The position numbers and the translations under genes are program-made. This document shows, one piece after another, positions 6,661 to 10,031 of a stretch of DNA of 10,031 nt. This stretch comes from Bacteroidota bacterium. Lineage in GTDB: Bacteria > Bacteroidota > Bacteroidia > Bacteroidales > UBA12481. The notes under the pieces are model-generated. The model saw only the letters and a program-made list of their open reading frames with translations. It had not been told where the DNA came from and searched no databases. How positions within the stretch are numbered: the stretch's first letter is position 1; each line of letters begins with the position of its first letter. Location: the NCBI GenBank assembly GCA_030592205.1, contig JAUVKA010000114.1, positions 1-10,031 of the forward strand, read 5' to 3'.

Positions 6661-7703
6661 TGTTACACGGACACGGAAACGATATTTACCGATATAGTAA
6701 GCGGATCAAACTGGATTTCAGCTCAAATGTCTGGTATGAGCCACCTTCCGATAAATTGCTTCATCACCTGGCTGATTCACTGAAAACTGTCAGCAATTAT
6801 CCTGATCCGGATGCCGGACCATTGGTAACTAAACTGGCAGAATTCCATGAGCTCTCCCCGGATAATGTACTTGTCACCAATGGATCGATTGAAGGGATGT
6901 ACCTGCTCGCACAGGTTTACCAAGGCAGGAAGTCGGGAGTTGTTGTTCCATGTTTTTCTGAATACGAAGATGCCTGCACATTGCATAAACATGAAATCAG
7001 TTTTTTACAAAACGAAATCTTCAGGCAGCATGGAAAAGTTTTCAAAGAAGATCTGATCTGGTTTGGAAACCCAAATAATCCCGATGGAAAACAGCTTTCC
7101 ATTGGAGAGCTCAGGGATTTACTTGAGAGAAATCCTGAAACGATACACATTGTAGATGAAGCTTATGCAGAGCTTTGTCCTTCCTTTGTTTCAGGTATTC
7201 CCCTGCTTCATGAATTCCCAAACCTGGTAATAATCAGGTCATTCACTAAATGCTTTTCCATCCCGGGTATTCGTCTCGGTTATTTATTGGCCTCACCCAA
7301 ACTGATTCTCCAAATACAGAAATACAGAATTCCCTGGGTCGTTAGTTCTCTGGCTATTGAAGCAGGACTTTTTATTCTTGTTCATTTTTCAGAGCTTCTC
7401 CCGGATCCGGAAAGGATAAAGGCTGAATCAGCGGATTTCCATCGTCTTTTGTCGTCTGTTAAAGGTATGAAGGTTCATCCGACAAGCTGCAATTTCTTGC
7501 TGGCTGAGCTTGATATACATACTGCGGCCTGGCTCAAAGATCAGCTCATCCACCACCAAGGAATCCTCATCAGGGATGCTTCAAATTTCAGGGGCTTGAA
7601 TGAGCGTTTCTTTCGCGTATCACTCAGAAAACCTGAGGAGAACCGCATTTTAGTAAAGGCTCTGGATGCTACACTTAAAATTCTTCCGGATGCTTCCATT
7701 TAA
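6660..7703 (+). CDS. cobD: L-threonine-O-3-phosphate decarboxylase, CobD-type PLP enzyme
   Basis: CobD decarboxylates L-threonine O-3-phosphate to (R)-1-amino-2-propanol O-2-phosphate, the linker later attached by CbiB. The protein has the fold-type I PLP aminotransferase pattern. GNPNNPDG is at 136-143, VDEAYAEL at 165-172 with the pyridine-contacting Asp166, RSFTKCFSIPGIRLGY at 193-208 with Schiff-base Lys197, and a late FRVSLR substrate-binding arginine. The N-terminus LHGHGNDIYRY followed by LDFSSN resembles the HGGN...DFSxN opening of CobD rather than that of histidinol-phosphate aminotransferase, its closest paralogue. Position between cobQ and cbiB supports CobD strongly. The ATG overlaps the preceding TAA by one base (TAATG). 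The 347-aa length is typical. No L-threonine kinase of the PduX type accompanies it here. Confidence 0.87.
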   Translation: MLHGHGNDIYRYSKRIKLDFSSNVWYEPPSDKLLHHLADSLKTVSNYPDPDAGPLVTKLAEFHELSPDNVLVTNGSIEGMYLLAQVYQGRKSGVVVPCFSEYEDACTLHKHEISFLQNEIFRQHGKVFKEDLIWFGNPNNPDGKQLSIGELRDLLERNPETIHIVDEAYAELCPSFVSGIPLLHEFPNLVIIRSFTKCFSIPGIRLGYLLASPKLILQIQKYRIPWVVSSLAIEAGLFILVHFSELLPDPERIKAESADFHRLLSSVKGMKVHPTSCNFLLAELDIHTAAWLKDQLIHHQGILIRDASNFRGLNERFFRVSLRKPEENRILVKALDATLKILPDASI

Positions 7704-8625
7704 ACAAATTATCATCCCCCTGATCATCGGATTTATCCTTGATCTTATACTTGGAGATCCCCGGTGGCTCCCACATCCGATAAGGCTCTTCGGATTCCTT
7801 ATCAATTATGGAGAGAAACTCTTGTACCCGGGGAAGCGAAAGAAATTGAATGGTGCATTTCTGGTTATCATCCTTACATCACTAACATGGATAAGTCTCA
7901 GATTATTGATGGATCTGGTTTCTCACACTCCTGTACTTTTTTACATAACAGCAGGGATACTGGTTCATTTTGGTATTGCCAACCGCAACCTCCTTGAAGA
8001 ATCATGGAAAGTAATCAGGGTGTTGAAACGCGAGGGTCTGGAAGCAGGTCGTCAACAACTCTCGACAATTGTGGGTCGCGACACATCCGACCTGACTGAA
8101 AATCAAATCAGAATTGCAGTCCTTGAAACTTTGGCCGAGAACCTCAGCGACGGTGTTGTTGCACCCCTTTTCTATTACGCCATCGGCGGGGTTCCCCTGC
8201 TTTTTTGCTATAAAATGATCAATACTCTCGACTCCATGATCGCCTATAAAAACGACCATTACCGTCAGTTTGGCTTTTTCGCAGCCCGGGTTGATGATGT
8301 GGCCAATTATTTACCTGCCAGGATCACCGCATTTCTCATGGCCCTGGTGGCCTTAAGTTGGAGGGGACTGAAATATATCTTCAAATACGGCCATCAGCAT
8401 GCCAGTCCTAATGCGGGTTATCCCGAAGCCGCCCTGGCCGGCATTCTCAACTGTCGCTTTGGAGGAACGAACAGCTACCACGGAATTCAGGTTCAGAAGC
8501 CGCTAATAGGGAAAAAAGATCGAAGCATTAGTGATCGTGATATCAAAAAAAACCTGGGTATCAATTTAATGGTTAGCATCCTGGTAGTCCTGGGCATTTC
8601 TTCTGTGTATATTTATCTGAAATAA
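7690..8625 (+). CDS. cbiB: Adenosylcobinamide-phosphate synthase
   Basis: CbiB is an inner-membrane enzyme that condenses adenosylcobyric acid with aminopropanol phosphate to give adenosylcobinamide phosphate. The signature LDLILGDPRWLPHP (17-30) follows a first hydrophobic segment. Then come RDTSDLTENQI (130-140), ETLAENLSDGVVAP (146-159), NTLDSMIAYKND (178-189), VDDVANYLPAR (201-211), HASPNAGYPEAALAG (237-251) and a final membrane helix at about 290-309. The chosen start (7690, giving MLPFKQIIIP) places the LDLILGDP motif at the usual distance from the N-terminus and yields 311 aa. An in-frame ATG at 7666 would add eight residues and deepen the overlap with cobD from 14 to 38 bp; I consider it less likely. 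Confidence 0.95.
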   Translation: MLPFKQIIIPLIIGFILDLILGDPRWLPHPIRLFGFLINYGEKLLYPGKRKKLNGAFLVIILTSLTWISLRLLMDLVSHTPVLFYITAGILVHFGIANRNLLEESWKVIRVLKREGLEAGRQQLSTIVGRDTSDLTENQIRIAVLETLAENLSDGVVAPLFYYAIGGVPLLFCYKMINTLDSMIAYKNDHYRQFGFFAARVDDVANYLPARITAFLMALVALSWRGLKYIFKYGHQHASPNAGYPEAALAGILNCRFGGTNSYHGIQVQKPLIGKKDRSISDRDIKKNLGINLMVSILVVLGISSVYIYLK

Positions 8626-8633
8626 AATCTCTG

Positions 8634-9260
8634 ATGCAAGTACCTGCCATAGATATTATCTGTTCTGATCTGGAAAGCATTTGGATTCCAGAAATCTGGA
8701 TTGAAGTAGCCAGGCACACAGGTATTCAAGCACTGAGCAAAACAACCCGGGATATTAAGAATTACGATGAGCTAATGACTTTTCGCATTAAAACATTGAA
8801 ACAACATAAACTTAAACTATCTGATATTCAACAGATAGCTAACAGTATCAAGCCGCTTCCAGGGGCAGTGAAAATGATCTCTTGGATCCGCTCTGTCTGT
8901 CCTTTCTTTATCGTATCTGACACATTTATTGAAATTGTCGGTCCGCTGGCTAAAAAGTTGGGAAGCCCTCCACTTCTGTGTCACACGCTGGAAACCGATG
9001 AACAAGGTTGCATCACAAATTATCATCTTCGCAGCAAGAATTTCAAGCGGAAGGTGGTTCAGGCCTTTCAGGATCTGAATTTCAGAGTGACGGTTATTGG
9101 AGACTCATACAACGATCTGCATATGTTAAAAATCGCCGATCAGGGAATCCTATTCAATCCACCAAAAGACATTCAGAACAGCAGTCCTGGCCTGGGACAA
9201 ACATTCAGTTACAAGGAATTGAAAGCAACTTTGGAAAGTACGGCTTCAACAATACAATAA
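8634..9260 (+). CDS. thrH: ThrH-like HAD phosphatase / phosphotransferase; candidate L-threonine phosphate-forming enzyme
   Basis: This is a soluble HAD-superfamily protein of 208 aa. Motif I is SDLES (11-15), with nucleophile Asp12 and Glu14, followed by IPEIWIEVARHTGI. Motif II is VSDTF (Ser95). A lysine-bearing segment (RSKNFKRK) follows, and motif III is GDSYNDLHML (156-165). The DLE form of motif I, the PEIW block, TTRDI, YDELM and the IGDSYND block match Pseudomonas ThrH. That enzyme is a phosphoserine phosphatase that can also pass phosphate from phosphoserine to homoserine. The gene lies 8 bp after cbiB and ends the operon. CobC is already supplied by the fusion, so another alpha-ribazole phosphatase seems unnecessary. 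I infer, without direct proof, that it might make L-threonine phosphate for CobD. Ordinary phosphoserine phosphatase activity remains the default alternative. Confidence 0.82.
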   Translation: MQVPAIDIICSDLESIWIPEIWIEVARHTGIQALSKTTRDIKNYDELMTFRIKTLKQHKLKLSDIQQIANSIKPLPGAVKMISWIRSVCPFFIVSDTFIEIVGPLAKKLGSPPLLCHTLETDEQGCITNYHLRSKNFKRKVVQAFQDLNFRVTVIGDSYNDLHMLKIADQGILFNPPKDIQNSSPGLGQTFSYKELKATLESTASTIQ

Positions 9261-9267
9261 TTCTTTT

Positions 9268-9283
9268 AAGATATTCATATCTT
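9268..9283. promoter_or_regulatory. Inverted repeat upstream of the Rrf2 promoter (candidate operator)
   Basis: A perfect 7+7 inverted repeat, aagatat-tc-atatctt, is centred between 9275 and 9276. It sits 17 bp upstream of the -7 element, i.e. over the expected -33 region, where a bound repressor would block RNA polymerase. Rrf2 regulators commonly autoregulate through such dyads, so an operator for the adjacent gene is plausible. The arms contain only two G/C pairs in total and the region is A/T-rich, so chance or a weak terminator of the upstream operon cannot be excluded. Confidence 0.4.
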
Positions 9284-9300
9284 TTTATCTTATTTCTCCT

Positions 9301-9308
9301 TATCTTTG
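9301..9308 (+). promoter_or_regulatory. Bacteroidota-type -7 promoter element for the Rrf2 gene
   Basis: The octamer tatctttg fits the Bacteroidota sigma factor -7 consensus TAnnTTTG exactly and is followed by the common ca. It lies 17 bp before the start codon, predicting transcription start near 9314 and a 5' UTR of about a dozen bases. The -33 element is weak (a T-run at 9282-9286). No other promoter of this kind was seen between the eight-gene operon and this gene, so it marks a new transcription unit. Confidence 0.65.
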
Positions 9309-9325
9309 CATCGTAACACAAGGGT

Positions 9326-9766
9326 ATGTTATCTAAAACAACTGAATATGGTATTAGGGCACTGATCTATATCCAGTCTGAAAATCAGGCCGGTATACGG
9401 CCAAAAGTACCAGTAATTGCGAAAGGAGTTGGTTCTCCGGCCCATTATACTGCCAAAGTCCTTCAAACTCTTGCCAAACATAAGCTGGTGAGTTCTGCAA
9501 AAGGACGCGGTGGTGGGTTTTACTTCGAGGATGAATCTGATCCAATAAGCCTTTACGATGTAATAAAACTACTGGAAGGCGAGGCCTTCTTCAGTCGCTG
9601 TGGATTTGGATTGGACTCTTGTTCAGACGAACACCCATGTCCCATGCATAATGACTATCATCCAATCAGAGAGAAATATATAGAAACAGTATCACGATTA
9701 ACCATTAATGATCTGGCGCTAAAAGTAGGTCAGAATAAAGCATATCTGCATGACAAAATCTGGTAA
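9326..9766 (+). CDS. Rrf2-family transcriptional regulator with a three-cysteine Fe-S cluster motif
   Basis: This is a DNA-binding regulator of 146 aa. The N-terminal MLSKTTEYGIRALIYI (1-16) opens the winged helix-turn-helix domain. The recognition region VGSPAHYTAKVLQTLAKHKLV (35-55) and the wing SAKGRGGGF (57-65) follow, and PISLYDVIKLLEG (73-85) begins the dimerisation helix. Three cysteines, Cys92, Cys99 and Cys105, in CGFGLDSCSDEHPC match the position and near-spacing of the [2Fe-2S]/[4Fe-4S] ligands in IscR and NsrR. The protein therefore probably senses iron-sulfur status, nitric oxide, oxygen or redox state. The spacing here (6 and 5 residues) is one longer in the first gap than in E. 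coli IscR. It has its own promoter and overlaps the next gene by 17 bp, suggesting that gene is its target. I do not assign IscR or NsrR. Confidence 0.9.
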   Translation: MLSKTTEYGIRALIYIQSENQAGIRPKVPVIAKGVGSPAHYTAKVLQTLAKHKLVSSAKGRGGGFYFEDESDPISLYDVIKLLEGEAFFSRCGFGLDSCSDEHPCPMHNDYHPIREKYIETVSRLTINDLALKVGQNKAYLHDKIW

Positions 9767-10031
9767 GCATACAGGGAATAAACTTGAAGCTTTGCTCGAT
9801 CTGTTTGAAGGATTAGCCTTAAACAAGCCGGGTAAGGAACTATACCTTAAGCATAAATGGGCTGTAGAAGCTGTTGAACCGGCAGATGTTATTGATGTAG
9901 TTGACCAGCTGGTGCAGAAGGAAATTCCGATGGATCAAATAAAGACCGGTATCTCCAAAGCACTCAATCTTCTGTATCAGACACTCTCATCCCTACCAGT
10001 TCCAGAACCGGTATATGGGGGATTCCTCTTT
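9750..10031 (+). CDS. DUF438-like protein, N-terminal part (cut by window end)
   Basis: An open frame of 94 codons starts at an ATG inside the 3' end of the Rrf2 gene (17-bp overlap) and runs off the window without a stop. The sequence begins MTKSGKHTGNKLEALLDLFEGL and is helical and charged, with VEPADVIDVVDQLVQKEIPMDQIK at about 42-65. That section resembles the DUF438 pattern in which a helix ending in an E/DQLxxxxIP turn is followed by a second helix. DUF438 proteins often continue into hemerythrin-like or PAS domains and are found beside redox or NO-responsive regulators. Such domains would lie beyond this window. The family call is from pattern memory and should be treated as tentative; the reading frame itself is well supported by the overlap with the regulator. 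Confidence 0.65.
   Translation, partial: MTKSGKHTGNKLEALLDLFEGLALNKPGKELYLKHKWAVEAVEPADVIDVVDQLVQKEIPMDQIKTGISKALNLLYQTLSSLPVPEPVYGGFLF

Noticed and set aside
7666..7689. Upstream ATG (7666) as start of cbiB
   Set aside because: It gives a longer overlap with cobD, and the extra residues are cobD codons read in another frame. The start at 7690 fits family N-terminal length.
6660..7703. Histidinol-phosphate aminotransferase (HisC) as the identity of the PLP enzyme
   Set aside because: The N-terminal HGHGND...LDFSSN pattern and the position between cobQ and cbiB favour CobD. There are no histidine genes nearby.
9268..9286. The aagatat/atatctt dyad followed by T residues as an intrinsic terminator of the operon
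   Set aside because: The stem is nearly all A/T with a 2-nt spacer (only five pairs if a realistic loop is allowed), too weak for a convincing terminator. It is kept as a candidate operator instead.
9008..9316. 102-codon plus-strand open frame overlapping the end of thrH
   Set aside because: It is out of frame with a conserved HAD protein, and its C-terminal hydrophobic run is only the T-rich intergenic region translated.

Overview
The window looks like a piece of a Bacteroidota chromosome. The grounds are moderate GC with A/T-rich spacers, almost no Shine-Dalgarno sequences before tightly packed genes, a TonB-dependent receptor ending in a terminal phenylalanine, and a TAnnTTTG-type -7 promoter element in front of the last transcription unit. 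The protein style points to the Bacteroidales/Marinilabiliales side of the phylum, but the species cannot be named from the sequence alone.

Layout. Positions 1-137 are an A/C-rich leader with a perfect 24-bp tandem duplication. Positions 138-9260 hold eight same-strand genes that read as one cobalamin (vitamin B12) operon: a BtuB-like outer-membrane receptor, cobU, cobT, cobS, a cobC-cobQ gene fusion, a cobD-type PLP decarboxylase, cbiB, and a ThrH-like HAD phosphatase/phosphotransferase. Junctions are very tight (1-bp gap, 19-bp gap, 3-bp gap, ATGA overlap, TAATG overlap, 14-bp overlap, 8-bp gap), so translational coupling is likely. Positions 9261-9325 are the only real intergenic break after the leader. 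They carry a good Bacteroidota promoter and a 7+7 inverted repeat. Downstream lie an Rrf2-family regulator with three cysteines (a likely Fe-S sensor) and, overlapping it, the start of a DUF438-like protein cut by the window edge.

How the genes work together. The receptor would import corrinoids across the outer membrane. CobQ amidates adenosylcobyric acid a,c-diamide to adenosylcobyric acid. CobD makes (R)-1-amino-2-propanol phosphate from L-threonine phosphate, and CbiB attaches it to cobyric acid. CobU activates cobinamide phosphate to GDP-cobinamide. CobT makes alpha-ribazole phosphate, CobS joins the two halves, and CobC removes the phosphate. This is the late, nucleotide-loop half of the pathway plus cobyric acid synthesis. 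No corrin-ring genes, no corrinoid adenosyltransferase and no recognisable PduX-type L-threonine kinase are visible.

The points most worth following are: (1) the last operon gene, a ThrH homologue, as a candidate source of L-threonine phosphate for CobD; (2) the CobC-CobQ fusion; and (3) a GC-rich palindromic element, probably a mobile or REP-like repeat, lying in frame exactly at the fusion junction. I saw no CRISPR array, tRNA, rRNA or transposase gene.
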